Positions 1 to 9,131 of a stretch of 64,000 nucleotides of DNA are shown piece after piece; position 1 is the first letter of the stretch, and each line of letters begins with the position of its first letter. The stretch is from positions 62,001 through 126,000 of the forward strand of contig JBAWZF010000003.1 of the NCBI GenBank assembly GCA_037143175.1, read 5' to 3'. The notes beneath the pieces were generated by a model. The model saw only the letters and a program-made list of their open reading frames with translations. It made no database searches and had not been told where the DNA came from. Source of the stretch: a bacterium. GTDB lineage: Bacteria > Verrucomicrobiota > Kiritimatiellia > CAIKKV01 > CAITUY01. A program made the position numbers and the translations under genes.

Positions 1-273
1 ATCATGAAGGCTGTAGCCGATCACTATGACATCCGCCTGGTAGATATGACCAGCAAGCGGCGCCCGGCGGCCATCACAATGCCCCGCCAGATCGCGATGT
101 ACCTCTGCCGGTCACTTACCCCTTCCTCACTCCCCGAAATAGCTGGAGCGTTTGGCAAAACACACGCTACGATTCTCCATGCTTATCGGGAAGTCGCTCG
201 TAAAATGGAAACCGATTCTGACCTTCGTCAGAATGTTTCCCACCTCAGCCGGTTGCTGGAGAAGAAGAGTTGA
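1..273 (+). CDS. dnaA: Chromosomal replication initiator DnaA, C-terminal part (5' end outside window)
   Basis: Only the last 90 codons are present; the reading frame is open to the first base of the window. The segment is DnaA domain IV, the helix-turn-helix domain that binds DnaA boxes. The signature GAFGKTHATILHA near residues 50-62 of the fragment matches the family's GGRDHTTVLHA-type motif. The upstream sequence includes the family's ITMPRQIAMYL stretch, where the basic loop and helix before the recognition helix lie. It is followed by dnaN in the same direction after 249 bp, the classic dnaA-dnaN order beside a replication origin. The identity is clear; ATPase domains cannot be seen. 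Confidence 0.95.
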   Translation: MMKAVADHYDIRLVDMTSKRRPAAITMPRQIAMYLCRSLTPSSLPEIAGAFGKTHATILHAYREVARKMETDSDLRQNVSHLSRLLEKKS

Positions 274-423
274 CAACTTTGTTCATAACCATAACAAATA
301 GTGTTGGTAACTGGCTCAAAGCATGTTATCACACGTTGCTCACACCCAATCAAGGGGTGTCATTAACAGGGAGCATCAGCGATTTGGCCCCTGTTTTTGT
401 GGTGGTTTCAGGTCTTTTTGAGG

Positions 424-450
424 TTGTTGATGTTGTGAACAGGGTATAAT
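424..450 (+). promoter_or_regulatory. Candidate sigma-70 promoter for dnaN
   Basis: A perfect TATAAT lies at 445-450, with a weaker TTGTTG at 424-429 (15-bp spacer). The gap 274-522 is AT-rich on its dnaN side. I searched it for DnaA boxes and found no match better than two mismatches to TTATNCACA, so an origin here is not supported. Confidence 0.45.
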
Positions 451-522
451 ACGGGTGATATTTAATAGTTTATATAAAGAATAATATTCTTCAATTGTTG
501 ATAGTTTGAACTCGGAGGATAA

Positions 523-1617
523 ATGAAACTTGTTATTGCCAAAGATGCCGTCATGTCGGGACTTCAAATGGTTCATGGCGTGGTCAATGTACGTCCCACC
601 CTACCTGTACTCTCCAATGTGTTGCTGGAAGCCAAGAATGACAAACTCTGGCTTACCACAACGGACATGGATGTGACCATGCGTTGCGCAGTGGATGCCA
701 AAATTGGAAAAGCAGGGGCGACAACGATCCCCGCCCGACGATTGTTCAGCATTATCCGGGAGCTTCCTGCCGATAATATTGAAATCGAAGTGGATGATAA
801 AAATGCGGCCTCCATCACCTGTGGCTCGGCATTCTTTAAAATTAACGGCCTTCCGGATGATGAATTTCCCGCCATCCCCCCCAGTGAAGGTGGACATACC
901 TTTTCGGTGGATCAGAAAGCATTGAAGCAAATGCTGCAGAAGACATTCTATGCCGCCTCAACGGACGAAACGCGTTTCATTTTGAATGGAACATTGATGA
1001 GTTTTAAAGGTAATAAGCTTACCCTCGTCGCTACTGACGGGCGCCGGCTTGCGTTGACCGAAAATGAAATTGAATTTCCGAAAGAATCTGAATGTGAAGC
1101 CATTGTGCCTACCAAGGCCGTGAATGAGCTGATCCGGATTTTGAAGGATGAGGGAATGGTCAAGATATTCATTGGTAAAAATCAGGCCAGTTTTGAATTT
1201 GATGATGTGACCCTGACCACCAAGCTGATCGAGGGAACGTATCCGAATTTTAGACAAGTCATTCCGGGTCAATGTGAACAGCGTATAGCCGTGGATCGCG
1301 AAGTGTTTTTGACCGCGCTCAAACGTGTGGCGTTGTTAACCAGCGATAAATCGAGTTCAATCAAGCTTACCTTCGGTAAAAATAAGCTCAAAATAAGCGC
1401 TTCTTCGCCGGATGTGGGTGAAGCCCATGAATCGGTGGCCATCAAATATAGTGCCCGGGATATCCAGGTTGCCTTCAACCCTGATTACATCATGGAGCCT
1501 CTTCGGAACATTGCTAACGATGAGATCTATGTGGAATTGACGGACGAACTCAGCCCCGGCGTGATCAAATGCGATGTGCCGTTTATTTACGTCTTGATGC
1601 CGATGCGCATTTCGTAA
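523..1617 (+). CDS. dnaN: DNA polymerase III beta sliding clamp
   Basis: The 364-residue protein has the family's usual length and three-fold repeat of clamp domains. It forms the ring that tethers DNA polymerase III to DNA. Family features include an N-terminal MKLVIAKDAV start, the central TDGRRLALTE motif near residue 170, and the C-terminal ending YVLMPMRIS (standard clamps end MPMR[LI]). The ATG is preceded by a good ribosome-binding site, CGGAGG, at 512-517. It lies directly downstream of dnaA. The next gene, rpsB, is separated by a leader region with its own promoter-like signals. Confidence 0.98.
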   Translation: MKLVIAKDAVMSGLQMVHGVVNVRPTLPVLSNVLLEAKNDKLWLTTTDMDVTMRCAVDAKIGKAGATTIPARRLFSIIRELPADNIEIEVDDKNAASITCGSAFFKINGLPDDEFPAIPPSEGGHTFSVDQKALKQMLQKTFYAASTDETRFILNGTLMSFKGNKLTLVATDGRRLALTENEIEFPKESECEAIVPTKAVNELIRILKDEGMVKIFIGKNQASFEFDDVTLTTKLIEGTYPNFRQVIPGQCEQRIAVDREVFLTALKRVALLTSDKSSSIKLTFGKNKLKISASSPDVGEAHESVAIKYSARDIQVAFNPDYIMEPLRNIANDEIYVELTDELSPGVIKCDVPFIYVLMPMRIS

Positions 1618-1622
1618 TTCAG

Positions 1623-1690
1623 GGTTATTCGTTAATGGGTATCGGTTATTAGGGGTTCTCGAATAACTTATATCCAATAACGAGTAACAA
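1623..1690. repeat. Imperfect inverted repeat after dnaN
   Basis: GTTATTCGTTA near 1624 and ATAACGAGTAAC near 1679 form two arms of an imperfect inverted repeat. Further TTATTAGGGG/AATAAC words lie between them. It could act as a weak terminator or a decayed dispersed repeat; there is no clean T-run. Confidence 0.4.
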
Positions 1691-1695
1691 ATTTC

Positions 1696-1723
1696 TTGTT
1701 TTCCATCCCTGAATCCGTATTAT
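1696..1723 (+). promoter_or_regulatory. Candidate promoter for rpsB-tsf
   Basis: TTGTTT at 1696-1701 and TATTAT at 1718-1723 are separated by 16 bp. A start near 1730 would give a leader of about 105 nt containing two hairpins. Confidence 0.45.
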
Positions 1724-1736
1724 CTCACCCCTTGTA

Positions 1737-1784
1737 GTCCGGCAAGTGTCCGGACGGAAGCGAGTGTTGTGCCTCTCCGGCACA
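1737..1784 (+). promoter_or_regulatory. Two-hairpin leader upstream of rpsB
   Basis: Two perfect short hairpins lie in tandem. GTCCGG/CCGGAC (1737-1742 with 1750-1755) has a 7-nt loop. TGTGCC/GGCACA (1768-1773 with 1779-1784) has a 5-nt loop. They sit between the candidate promoter and the rpsB start. By analogy with other ribosomal operons this may be an S2-responsive autoregulatory leader; that role is inferred. Confidence 0.4.
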
Positions 1785-1833
1785 GCCAAAGCGGATTGCC
1801 TGTCTTAGATGGGCGAAGCATATGGAGGCTAGA

Positions 1834-2733
1834 ATGGATACTGTTCAAGAAACGGCGGATCTTACCGTCAAGGACCTGCTGGATGCAGGTTTGCATTTCG
1901 GTCATCAGACCAAGCGTTGGAATCCCAAAATGAAGCCGTTTGTCTTTGACAAGCGCAACGGGATTCACATCATTGATCTTACCAAAACTCTCGAGCAACT
2001 CGAGAAGGCCAAGCAGTTTGTTTATGAAACGGCAGCCCGTGGTCGTCCCATCCTCTTCGTTGGTACCAAGAAGCAGGCGCAGCAGGTGACAAAAGAAATC
2101 GCCATCTCTTGTGGCCAGCCTTATGTCAGCACCCGCTGGCTTGGCGGCACGTTGACGAATGGGCTGACCATTCGCAAGCGGATCAAGTATATGCGCCAGG
2201 TGGAACTGATGGAGAAAAATGGTGATTTCGACAAGATGCCCAAAAAAGAAGTGGCCGTTTTGCGACACGAGCTTGAAAAACTGCGCAAGAACTTTTCTGG
2301 TTTGGTCAATATGGATGACAAGCCGGGTGCCATGTTTGTGGTTGACGTGAATCGTGAGTCCATCGCGATTGCCGAAGCCAATCGTCTGCATATCCCTGTG
2401 ATTGCGATCGTGGATACGAACACCAACCCGGATCCCGTAGATTACCCGATCCCCGGAAATGATGACGCCATTCGTGGAATCAAGATGATTGCCGGCGCCC
2501 TCGCGGCGGTGATTCTCAAAGGCGTTTCGGAGTACTCCAAGATTGCCGTTGAGGAGAACAAGAAGCGCGAAGCCGCTCAGCAGCAGGGGCAGGGACAGGC
2601 TGATGGCGACAGGCGCCCTTCCGGGCCGCGCAAGCCGCGTGGTGAGAGCCGGAGTCCCAGACGTCGGACCGGTGGCTCCTCTGAAGGTGCTCCCAGGAAC
2701 GATGTTGTGGTCCCCGTCGAGCCCCAGGCTTGA
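1834..2733 (+). CDS. rpsB: 30S ribosomal protein S2
   Basis: The protein has 299 residues. Family motifs include LLDAGLHFGHQTKRWNPKM at the N-terminus, FVGTKKQAQ, the RWLGGTLTN block and the DTNTNPDPVDYPIPGNDDA block, which contacts 16S rRNA and protein S1. The start at 1834 is preferred over an upstream ATG at 1822. A clean GGAGG at 1824-1828 sits 5 nt before 1834, whereas 1822 has no such site. After the globular domain there is a roughly 55-residue low-complexity basic tail rich in Q, R, S and P, longer than in E. coli S2. It is followed by tsf, as in most bacteria. Confidence 0.97.
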   Translation: MDTVQETADLTVKDLLDAGLHFGHQTKRWNPKMKPFVFDKRNGIHIIDLTKTLEQLEKAKQFVYETAARGRPILFVGTKKQAQQVTKEIAISCGQPYVSTRWLGGTLTNGLTIRKRIKYMRQVELMEKNGDFDKMPKKEVAVLRHELEKLRKNFSGLVNMDDKPGAMFVVDVNRESIAIAEANRLHIPVIAIVDTNTNPDPVDYPIPGNDDAIRGIKMIAGALAAVILKGVSEYSKIAVEENKKREAAQQQGQGQADGDRRPSGPRKPRGESRSPRRRTGGSSEGAPRNDVVVPVEPQA

Positions 2734-2809
2734 TTCCCCTTCCCCCCGCCTCCCTAATAAACATGGAGGCGGGCGGGATTTCTAGAGACCCTTAAAGGAG
2801 ATTTTCGAT

Positions 2810-3643
2810 ATGGCTGATATTACAGCAGCAATGGTTCAGGAATTACGTGAAGCCACCAATGTTGGGATGATGGAATGCAAGCGTGCCCTGGTGGAGGCGG
2901 GTGGCGATAAGGATCAGGCGATTCGCCTGTTGCGTGAGCGTGGAATGGCAATTGCTGCCAAGAAGTCGACTCGCACCGCCAATCAGGGGTTGATTGCTTC
3001 CGCGGGTGACAGCAAAACCAGCATTTTGATTGAGATCAATTGCGAGACTGATTTTGTGACCAAGAATGAGAACTTTCAGAAGTTCGTCAAATCCATGGCT
3101 ACAAAGGCGCTTTCGATTCCTGATGGTAAAATCACGGAAGTGACCAAGGTCGAAATGGCGGCCAAGATTGCCGAGATTGGTGAAAACCTGGTGGCCAAGC
3201 GTAACATCGGTTACACGCTTCAGGGCTCGGGCATGGTGGCTTCTTATATCCATCTGAATGGCAAATTGGGCGTACTGGTCGAACTGGGTTGTGGTAAAGA
3301 GGCCACCTCCAGCAGTCCGGTGGTCCAAGAATTGGCAAAAGATCTTACGCTGCATATTGCGGCCTGCAGCCCCCGGTATCTGGTGAGCCAGGACGTGCCT
3401 GAGGATATTGTCGCCGCTGAGCGCGAAATCTATGCCAAGCAGGTCGTTGGGAAGCCAGCGAATATCGTGGATAAGATTGTGGATGGAAAGATTGCCAAGT
3501 TCTACTCTCAGGTTTGCCTGGTTGATCAGGGCTTCGTCAAGGATCCTGACACGTCGATTACCAAACTTCTTGAGGCCAAGGGCAAAGAAGTGGGCGATAC
3601 GCTGACGATTCGCCGGTTTGTCCGGTGGCAGTTGGGCGAGTAA
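2810..3643 (+). CDS. tsf: Translation elongation factor Ts
   Basis: The 277-residue guanine nucleotide exchange factor for EF-Tu is of normal size. The N-terminal UBA-like domain contains LREATNVGMMECKRAL. The dimerisation domain carries the NCETDFV motif that contacts EF-Tu. AAAGGAG lies 9 nt before the ATG. It follows rpsB by 76 bp and ends at a strong terminator, so rpsB-tsf form an operon. Confidence 0.97.
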   Translation: MADITAAMVQELREATNVGMMECKRALVEAGGDKDQAIRLLRERGMAIAAKKSTRTANQGLIASAGDSKTSILIEINCETDFVTKNENFQKFVKSMATKALSIPDGKITEVTKVEMAAKIAEIGENLVAKRNIGYTLQGSGMVASYIHLNGKLGVLVELGCGKEATSSSPVVQELAKDLTLHIAACSPRYLVSQDVPEDIVAAEREIYAKQVVGKPANIVDKIVDGKIAKFYSQVCLVDQGFVKDPDTSITKLLEAKGKEVGDTLTIRRFVRWQLGE

Positions 3644-3663
3644 CGCTTCGATTTCAAACGTGC

Positions 3664-3690
3664 AAGGGCAGGGGTAACCCTGCCCTTTTT
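3664..3690 (+). terminator. Rho-independent terminator of rpsB-tsf
   Basis: AAGGGCAGGG (3664-3673) pairs perfectly with CCCTGCCCTT (3678-3687) around a GTAA loop. The stem's last T residues run into further T residues. Confidence 0.9.
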
Positions 3691-3706
3691 AGTTTAAAGT
3701 AAGTTT

Positions 3707-4063
3707 ATGGGCGTGTTCAAATATCCGCGATATGCCAAAAAAAACTCATCTGCCATGGCGGATGGGGGTATTTCAATTTCCTCGATGGTTGGATCCCTGG
3801 TCAGTTCGTTGAAGCTTGATGAACAGGGGCGGATGGGGATTCTGATCGAGAAATGGTCTTCGGCAGTGGGTTCCGGGATCGCGGCTCACACTCGTCCGGG
3901 CCGTTTGATTAATAAAGAGCTGACTATTTTTGTCGATAGCTCCCCTTGGTTGAGTGAACTTCAGCGTTGTGCCAAAAAAGAACTATTGGCCAAGTTACAG
4001 ACGGTGTTTGGCCGTGATGTAATTCAAACCATCCGGCTTAGCATGGATCCCGGGCAGGAATAA
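3707..4063 (+). CDS. DciA/DUF721-family protein
   Basis: The protein has 118 residues. It shows the DUF721 pattern: W..AVG..I..HT.P near residues 49-62, then a short strand and VDSSPWLSELQ. DUF721 (DciA) is the ancestral loader or partner of the replicative helicase DnaB in most bacteria lacking DnaC. A position near dnaA-dnaN fits that role. The first 20 residues are poorly conserved and no strong ribosome-binding site decides the start; an internal ATG at 3755 is possible. It converges on mnmG. Confidence 0.75.
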   Translation: MGVFKYPRYAKKNSSAMADGGISISSMVGSLVSSLKLDEQGRMGILIEKWSSAVGSGIAAHTRPGRLINKELTIFVDSSPWLSELQRCAKKELLAKLQTVFGRDVIQTIRLSMDPGQE

Positions 4064-4119
4064 ATCATCGTTTGCAAAGTACGAAACCAACACGCGGATA
4101 ATTTCCGATCTTGGTGTAT

Positions 4120-6090
4120 TCATGGTTGCGGTCCCCTTTTGATGATCACAGCAAGAATGGAAAGGTCTGCGGGATTCACGCCGGAGATCCGTGCGGCCTG
4201 ACCAAGTGATTCGGGGCGAATCCGTTTCAACTTTTCCCGGCATTCAAACCGGAGGACATCCAGTTTGTCATAATCGACCCATTCCGGAATTCGTTGATCT
4301 TCCAGCGAGCGGGCGCGTTCAATCTGCGTTTTCTCCCGTTCGATGTAGCCTGCATATTTAACCAGAACCTCAACTTGAGAAATGACTAAACGGTCCGTTA
4401 TTTGTTTTGACGGCAGGTCGTTATATGTAACTTCCGTTCTACGAAGTAGTTGTGTAAGAGAATGTCCCTGATGAAAAGTCGAATTCAGGCGTTTCATTTC
4501 AGCGTCAATTTGAATTTGATAATTTTCGAAGCGTTGAATCTCCTGTTGCGGGATGATGCCGAGTGACTTTGCAAAAGGGAGCATCCGAAAGATAGCATTA
4601 TCCTGACGTAAAACAAGGCGATGCTCGGCACGTGACGTGAACATGCGGTACGGTTCGTCGGTTCCTTTTGTAACCAGGTCGTCAATGAGAACACCTATAT
4701 AGGCATCCCCTCGCCCAAGGACAAAAGGAGGTTGGCCTCTCAATTTTCTAACAGCATTCACTCCTGCAACAAAGCCCTGTCCCGCAGCTTCCTCATATCC
4801 AGTGGTGCCGTTGATCTGTCCCGCAAAATATAAATGTTCGACCAATTTTGATTCCAAGGTATGCATCAGTTGGGTCGGATCTGAATAATCATATTCAATG
4901 GCATACGCCAGATTGGTGAACACGGCACGTTCTAATCCGGGAATGGAATGGATCATCGCAATCTGGACATTTTCAGGAAGACTGTTAGATGTTCCGTTCG
5001 GGTAGATCTCTTCTGAGCCTCTCCCTTCTGGTTCAAGAAAAACATGATGGCTGTCTTTGTCCGAAAACTTAACGATCTTATCTTCAATCGACGGACAATA
5101 CCTGGCGCCGGTTCCCGTGATCACGCCGCCATACATGGCGCTTTTATCCAAATTCTCGCGGATAATGTCGTGTGTTTTGGTGTTTGTGTGAGTGAGATAG
5201 CAGGAAAGCTGGTTTTCACCCGGGTTCCAGGGGCGCAATACAGAATGTTCCACGTGGAACAATGGCCGGTGGGCAGTAGGCGGTAAGCAGTGAGCAGTAT
5301 GCAGTTGGCAGTTGGCGGTTTCTTCATCCTTCTGTTCACTGCTCACTGTTATCTGCTCACTGGCAACTGGCTTTTGTTCCACGTGGAACAATTCCATTTC
5401 TTTACGCACTTGATATGAGAAAAATGGCGGTGGTTCTTCTCCTGGTTGTTCCGTCGTCTTTTCCCAGTTGATGCTATCTTTATGGAGGCGGGCCGGGGTT
5501 CCTGTTTTTAATCTTCCGAGCCTGCATCCAAGTTTTGCCAGGGATTGACTGAGCTGAGGGGCTGCGGCTTCGCCTTTTCTGCCACCCGGAAAAGAAGTCT
5601 TCCCAATATGAATAACGCCGCGCAGGAAGGTTCCCGTGGTTAAAATGACTGTTTTTCCAGTTATTTGGCTGCCATCTGCCAGAATTACTCCGCAAAGTCT
5701 GCCGTTAGGCATCCATAGATCATTGACCATGCCTTCAATGACGTACAGATTTCTGGTCGTATTAACAACTTGGCGCATCCTGTCGGAGTAGGCGTGTTTA
5801 TCGCATTGCGTTCTGAATGCCTGAACCGCAGGTCCCTTTTTAGTGTTGAGCGTTCGGAACTGGATGCCGGTATAGTCGCTGTTTTTACCCATCTCACCGC
5901 CAAGTGCATCAAGTTCACAGACGATGTGTGACTTAGCTATGCCGCCAATGGAGGGATTGCATGACATTCTGGCGATCGCCAGTCTGTCCATTGTCAGGAG
6001 TGCGGTAGATGCGCCCATCCTCGCCGCAGCGAGGGCAGCTTCGCAACCTGCGTGCCCGGCACCGACTACTATGACTTCATATTCTTTCAT
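4120..6090 (-). CDS. mnmG: tRNA uridine-5-carboxymethylaminomethyl modification enzyme MnmG (GidA)
   Basis: MnmG is the FAD-binding partner of MnmE and modifies the wobble uridine of several tRNAs. The dinucleotide-binding motif [19 protein letters not shown] lies at residues 8-26. The hallmark blocks [28 protein letters not shown] and [15 protein letters not shown] follow. At 656 residues it is longer than usual (about 620-630). The extra material is an in-frame segment at about residues 233-283. That segment starts and ends with FHVE[QH], each encoded by a perfect parS palindrome, and is filled with repeat-derived sequence. The frame stays open, so the enzyme is probably intact. mnmE ends 5 nt upstream, giving an mnmE-mnmG operon. 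Confidence 0.95.
   Translation of the reverse strand: MKEYEVIVVGAGHAGCEAALAAARMGASTALLTMDRLAIARMSCNPSIGGIAKSHIVCELDALGGEMGKNSDYTGIQFRTLNTKKGPAVQAFRTQCDKHAYSDRMRQVVNTTRNLYVIEGMVNDLWMPNGRLCGVILADGSQITGKTVILTTGTFLRGVIHIGKTSFPGGRKGEAAAPQLSQSLAKLGCRLGRLKTGTPARLHKDSINWEKTTEQPGEEPPPFFSYQVRKEMELFHVEQKPVASEQITVSSEQKDEETANCQLHTAHCLPPTAHRPLFHVEHSVLRPWNPGENQLSCYLTHTNTKTHDIIRENLDKSAMYGGVITGTGARYCPSIEDKIVKFSDKDSHHVFLEPEGRGSEEIYPNGTSNSLPENVQIAMIHSIPGLERAVFTNLAYAIEYDYSDPTQLMHTLESKLVEHLYFAGQINGTTGYEEAAGQGFVAGVNAVRKLRGQPPFVLGRGDAYIGVLIDDLVTKGTDEPYRMFTSRAEHRLVLRQDNAIFRMLPFAKSLGIIPQQEIQRFENYQIQIDAEMKRLNSTFHQGHSLTQLLRRTEVTYNDLPSKQITDRLVISQVEVLVKYAGYIEREKTQIERARSLEDQRIPEWVDYDKLDVLRFECREKLKRIRPESLGQAARISGVNPADLSILAVIIKRGPQP
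5246..5261. promoter_or_regulatory. parS site (ParB-binding centromere), copy 1
   Basis: TGTTCCACGTGGAACA is a perfect 16-bp palindrome. It fits the ParB consensus TGTTNCACGTGNAACA at every fixed position. It lies inside mnmG (codons about 277-282) and about 5 kb from dnaA, where chromosomal parS sites are expected. Confidence 0.88.
5262..5374. repeat. GCAGT-rich imperfect hairpin repeat inside mnmG
   Basis: The stretch between the two parS sites consists of repeated words such as GTGGGCAGT, AAGCAGTGAGCAG and CAGTTGGCAGTTGGC. Their inverted forms TTCACTGCTCACTG and TGCTCACTGGCAACTGGC follow after a short centre. It is translated in frame as part of mnmG. The same word family occurs at 37772-37931. 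Confidence 0.75.
5375..5390. promoter_or_regulatory. parS site (ParB-binding centromere), copy 2
   Basis: This is a second perfect copy of TGTTCCACGTGGAACA, 113 bp from the first, encoding FHVEQ in mnmG (codons about 234-239). Two identical copies bracketing a repeat make a chance match very unlikely. Confidence 0.88.
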
Positions 6091-6095
6091 AGTTC

Positions 6096-7469
6096 TTATT
6101 TACCGATGCAGAAGCGGGAGAAGATACTGTTGAGTAATTCATCGTGATAGGTGCGGCCGGTGACTTCTCCCAGCGTTTCTAATGCGCAACGAAGTCGGGA
6201 TGCGGCCAGGGCTGTTTCCTGAGCCGGTCTGTTCAATAATAGCCCCGCTTCAACGACATCCTTGTGTGCGGATACCAATAATTGGCGGTGTCGCTCTGAG
6301 ATAGCCGCATGGGGTGATGAGCCGCCGCCGCTGACGCCTATCATAGTGATAATTGATCGCTTCAGCTCTTCAATGCCAATTCCGTTTTTGGCACTAATAG
6401 ATATATGAGAACAATCGGTCATATGTATACGATCGGTCCTATTTGACTTCAAATCGCATTTATTTTCTACAATTATCGTCTTTGATTTATTAAGCGATTT
6501 TAATGTGACTATATCGTCATTATCTAATCCAGTTGAATTATCACAAACATAAACATTGCAATCAGAATGCATTATAGCTTCACGTGCCCGGCTTACTCCC
6601 TCCTTTTCTATTTCGCAAGGTGTCTCTCTCAAGCCAGCCGTATCGACTAATCTGACCAAATACCCATTAATGACTACTTGTTCTTCTATGGTGTCGCGTG
6701 TGGTGCCTGGGATCGACGTTACGATAGCTCGATCTTTGCCAACAAGGGCATTAAGCAATGTAGATTTACCGACATTGGGTTTGCCGGCAATGACGACCAG
6801 AGCGCCTTCTCGAAGTAGATGGCCCTCGTCCCAGGAGTTGAGTAACTGTTTGAATTCAGTTTCGACGTGATGACGTCGCTTCATGACATCCTGCATGACG
6901 GACTCGGGTAGTTCATCCTCAGAAAAATCCAAGGTGGCTTCCAGGTTGGCGGCGAGGGCCAGGGTATGATCATAAAGTTGATCAAAAGTCCGGCTGAGGG
7001 TGCCATTCAGTTGTTCGAGCGCGGCATCGGCGGCACGGTCGGAACGAGCACGAATGAGGTCCAGAACGGCTTCCGCCTGAAGGAGGTCAATGCGACCACT
7101 CAAAAAAGCACGTTTTGTGAATTCGCCGGGCTCCGCCGTTTGGGCGCCAGCCTCTAAAACAGCGCGGAGGATCCTTTTTGCAGCAGCAGAACCGCCATGT
7201 CCCTGAATTTCTACAGAATCTTCCCGGGTGTAACTGTGCGGGGCTCGATAGATCAAGAGAATCACTTCATCGGCGATCCCGTTGTCACTGACGATTGTGC
7301 CGTGGACAAATGTCTGTGCCGGCCGCTGTGAGGGTGGGGGAGCCTTACTGCGGAAAACGCGATCAGCGATGGCGAGGCTTTCTGGTCCCGATACGCGCAC
7401 AATCGCAATAGCCCCTTCACCGGGGGCGGTGGCTAAGGCCGCAATCGTATTTATGTATGGCGCTGTCAT
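6096..7469 (-). CDS. mnmE: tRNA modification GTPase MnmE (TrmE)
   Basis: The 457-residue protein has the usual three parts. The N-terminal tetrahydrofolate-binding domain begins with the typical [21 protein letters not shown] central helical domain follows. The inserted G domain has P-loop GKPNVGKST at 229-237, the GTTRDT switch and DTAGLR. The protein ends with the catalytic FCIGK tail, whose cysteine is conserved in active MnmE. It works with MnmG, encoded 5 nt downstream. The start codon lies exactly at the edge of a 52-bp direct repeat that recurs before ftsH. Confidence 0.97.
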   Translation of the reverse strand: MTAPYINTIAALATAPGEGAIAIVRVSGPESLAIADRVFRSKAPPPSQRPAQTFVHGTIVSDNGIADEVILLIYRAPHSYTREDSVEIQGHGGSAAAKRILRAVLEAGAQTAEPGEFTKRAFLSGRIDLLQAEAVLDLIRARSDRAADAALEQLNGTLSRTFDQLYDHTLALAANLEATLDFSEDELPESVMQDVMKRRHHVETEFKQLLNSWDEGHLLREGALVVIAGKPNVGKSTLLNALVGKDRAIVTSIPGTTRDTIEEQVVINGYLVRLVDTAGLRETPCEIEKEGVSRAREAIMHSDCNVYVCDNSTGLDNDDIVTLKSLNKSKTIIVENKCDLKSNRTDRIHMTDCSHISISAKNGIGIEELKRSIITMIGVSGGGSSPHAAISERHRQLLVSAHKDVVEAGLLLNRPAQETALAASRLRCALETLGEVTGRTYHDELLNSIFSRFCIGK

Positions 7470-7518
7470 TCGGGTGCTGATTATTCAAAAACCAAGTGTT
7501 TGCGCCATAACTATCTTT
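7467..7518. repeat. Left direct repeat of the defence island
   Basis: The copy consists of a 27-bp block (7467-7493), an 11-bp variable spacer and a 14-bp block (7505-7518). The first block is identical to 13836-13862. The second differs at one base from 13874-13887, with the same spacer length. It begins at the mnmE start codon. The second copy lies just before ftsH. Confidence 0.85.
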
Positions 7519-7646
7519 TTCATGATCCCAAACAGCCATCATTAGTGAATTCATCGTGGTGCTTGCGTTTCAGGTCCTGTTTTGCGACCTTCACTTTATG
7601 AGAACGAAGCTTCTAAAAAAATTACAGAGTTTGGAAGCCTGACTGC

Positions 7647-9131
7647 ATGAAAACCGCCGCCACAAAACATAAGCGCACACGGCAGCAGGAGCTTGGCCAG
7701 TTTCTTACTGCAACGCCTATAGCTGATTTCATGGCGTTAATGTTCGGACAACTTCCGAGCGTGGTGCGTTTGCTTGATGCTGGGGCTGGGGCTGGAGCAC
7801 TCACCCATGCATTTATCTCTCGCCTATGTGGGAGAAATGACGATGTTCGGGCTGTCGAAGCAACAGTCTATGAGCTTGATCCACGCATACTGGATTCTCT
7901 TTCTGAGACCATGTTGGACTGCCAGCAACTTTGCAGCAAAGCAGGAATTCAATTTTCTTTTACCATTCATCCAACCGACTTTATTCAGGAAATGTCCACA
8001 CGTCTTTCGGGTGATATGTTCGGGAGGCCGCCACCCGTCTTCGATGTCGCCATTGCAAACCCGCCATATCGCAAAATCAGCGCTGACTCAGTCGAAAGGC
8101 GTGCTCTACGTTCCGTTGGAGTTGAAACAAGTAATCTCTACACTGGTTTCATTGCCCTGATTCAGCGGTTGCTGGTTTCTGGCGGGCAACTCGTAGGGAT
8201 TACGCCGCGCAGTTTTTGTAACGGCCCATACTTCCGCCCTTTTCGTGAAGACTTTCTTAGTCATCTGGACCTGCGACGATTGCATATTTTTGAATCACGC
8301 AAGGCGGCTTTTCGAACAGACAGTGTGTTGCAGGAGAACATTATTTTTTATGCAGTGAAGGGGGTGGGTCAATCCCGCGAAGTAGTCGTTTCTAGCAGCA
8401 GCGGAGAGCCTGGCGACGCGATAAACGAGACGATATTTCCTTTTGGTGAAATCGTTCATCCGCATGACGCTGAGAAGTTTATCCACATCCCGTCCGCGAC
8501 CTGTCATGCAACAGCAAAAAAAACGATGGATGGCCTCGGCTCAAGCCTTGCCTCATTGGGCGTAACCGTATCGACAGGGCGAGTCGTGGACTTTAGACTC
8601 AAAGAGTCACTTCGCAAAGAGCCCGAACGAGGGACCGTCCCACTGGTTTATCCCTGTCATTTCAATGGCGGTACCATTCACTGGCCTAAACTCGAAGCAC
8701 GCAAACCCAATGCCATCCTCGATAACGACGAGACGCATCCGTGGCTTGTGCCCTCTGGAATTTATTTGCTCACCAAGCGTTTCACGTCTAAAGAAGAGCG
8801 TCGCCGCCTTGTGGCTTGTATGTTCGACCCCGACCAAGTGAACGCGAAATGGCTTGGTTTTGAGAATCACCTGAACTACCTCCATGCGAATGGGCACGGG
8901 CTGGAACGAGCGTTGGCTATAGGTTTGTTCGCTTTTCTGAACTCCACGGTGGTAGACCATTATTTTCGTCGATTCAGCGGCCATACACAGGTGAATGCCA
9001 CTGATCTGCGGACATTAGCCTATCCCGACCGAGACACACTGCAAGCCATGGGGCGGGAAATAAACACCCTCAACCTCTCTCAGGAGGAAATCGATCAACT
9101 GGTAAGGAAGCATCTCCATGTCCACAGATAA
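7647..9131 (+). CDS. Adenine-specific DNA methyltransferase of a BsuBI/PstI-type system
   Basis: The 494-residue protein resembles Eco57I/PstI-like N6-adenine methyltransferases. An SAM-binding motif I, LLDAGAGAGALT, lies near residues 43-54. The catalytic IANPPYRK motif is near residue 128. A C-terminal target-recognition region follows. GGAAG lies 12 nt before the ATG. The reading frame overlaps the next gene, a BsuBI/PstI endonuclease, by 14 bp. The pairing therefore identifies it as the modification half of a type II system that likely recognises CTGCAG. It is the first gene inside the direct-repeat-bounded island. Confidence 0.9.
   Translation: MKTAATKHKRTRQQELGQFLTATPIADFMALMFGQLPSVVRLLDAGAGAGALTHAFISRLCGRNDDVRAVEATVYELDPRILDSLSETMLDCQQLCSKAGIQFSFTIHPTDFIQEMSTRLSGDMFGRPPPVFDVAIANPPYRKISADSVERRALRSVGVETSNLYTGFIALIQRLLVSGGQLVGITPRSFCNGPYFRPFREDFLSHLDLRRLHIFESRKAAFRTDSVLQENIIFYAVKGVGQSREVVVSSSSGEPGDAINETIFPFGEIVHPHDAEKFIHIPSATCHATAKKTMDGLGSSLASLGVTVSTGRVVDFRLKESLRKEPERGTVPLVYPCHFNGGTIHWPKLEARKPNAILDNDETHPWLVPSGIYLLTKRFTSKEERRRLVACMFDPDQVNAKWLGFENHLNYLHANGHGLERALAIGLFAFLNSTVVDHYFRRFSGHTQVNATDLRTLAYPDRDTLQAMGREINTLNLSQEEIDQLVRKHLHVHR

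Noticed and set aside
274-522. Possible replication origin between dnaA and dnaN
   Set aside because: No DnaA box with fewer than two mismatches to TTATNCACA was found; only AT-rich sequence and a promoter are visible. The origin may lie upstream of dnaA, outside the window.
4120-6090. mnmG as a pseudogene because of the insert
   Set aside because: The insert keeps the frame, has no stop, and all catalytic blocks on both sides are intact.
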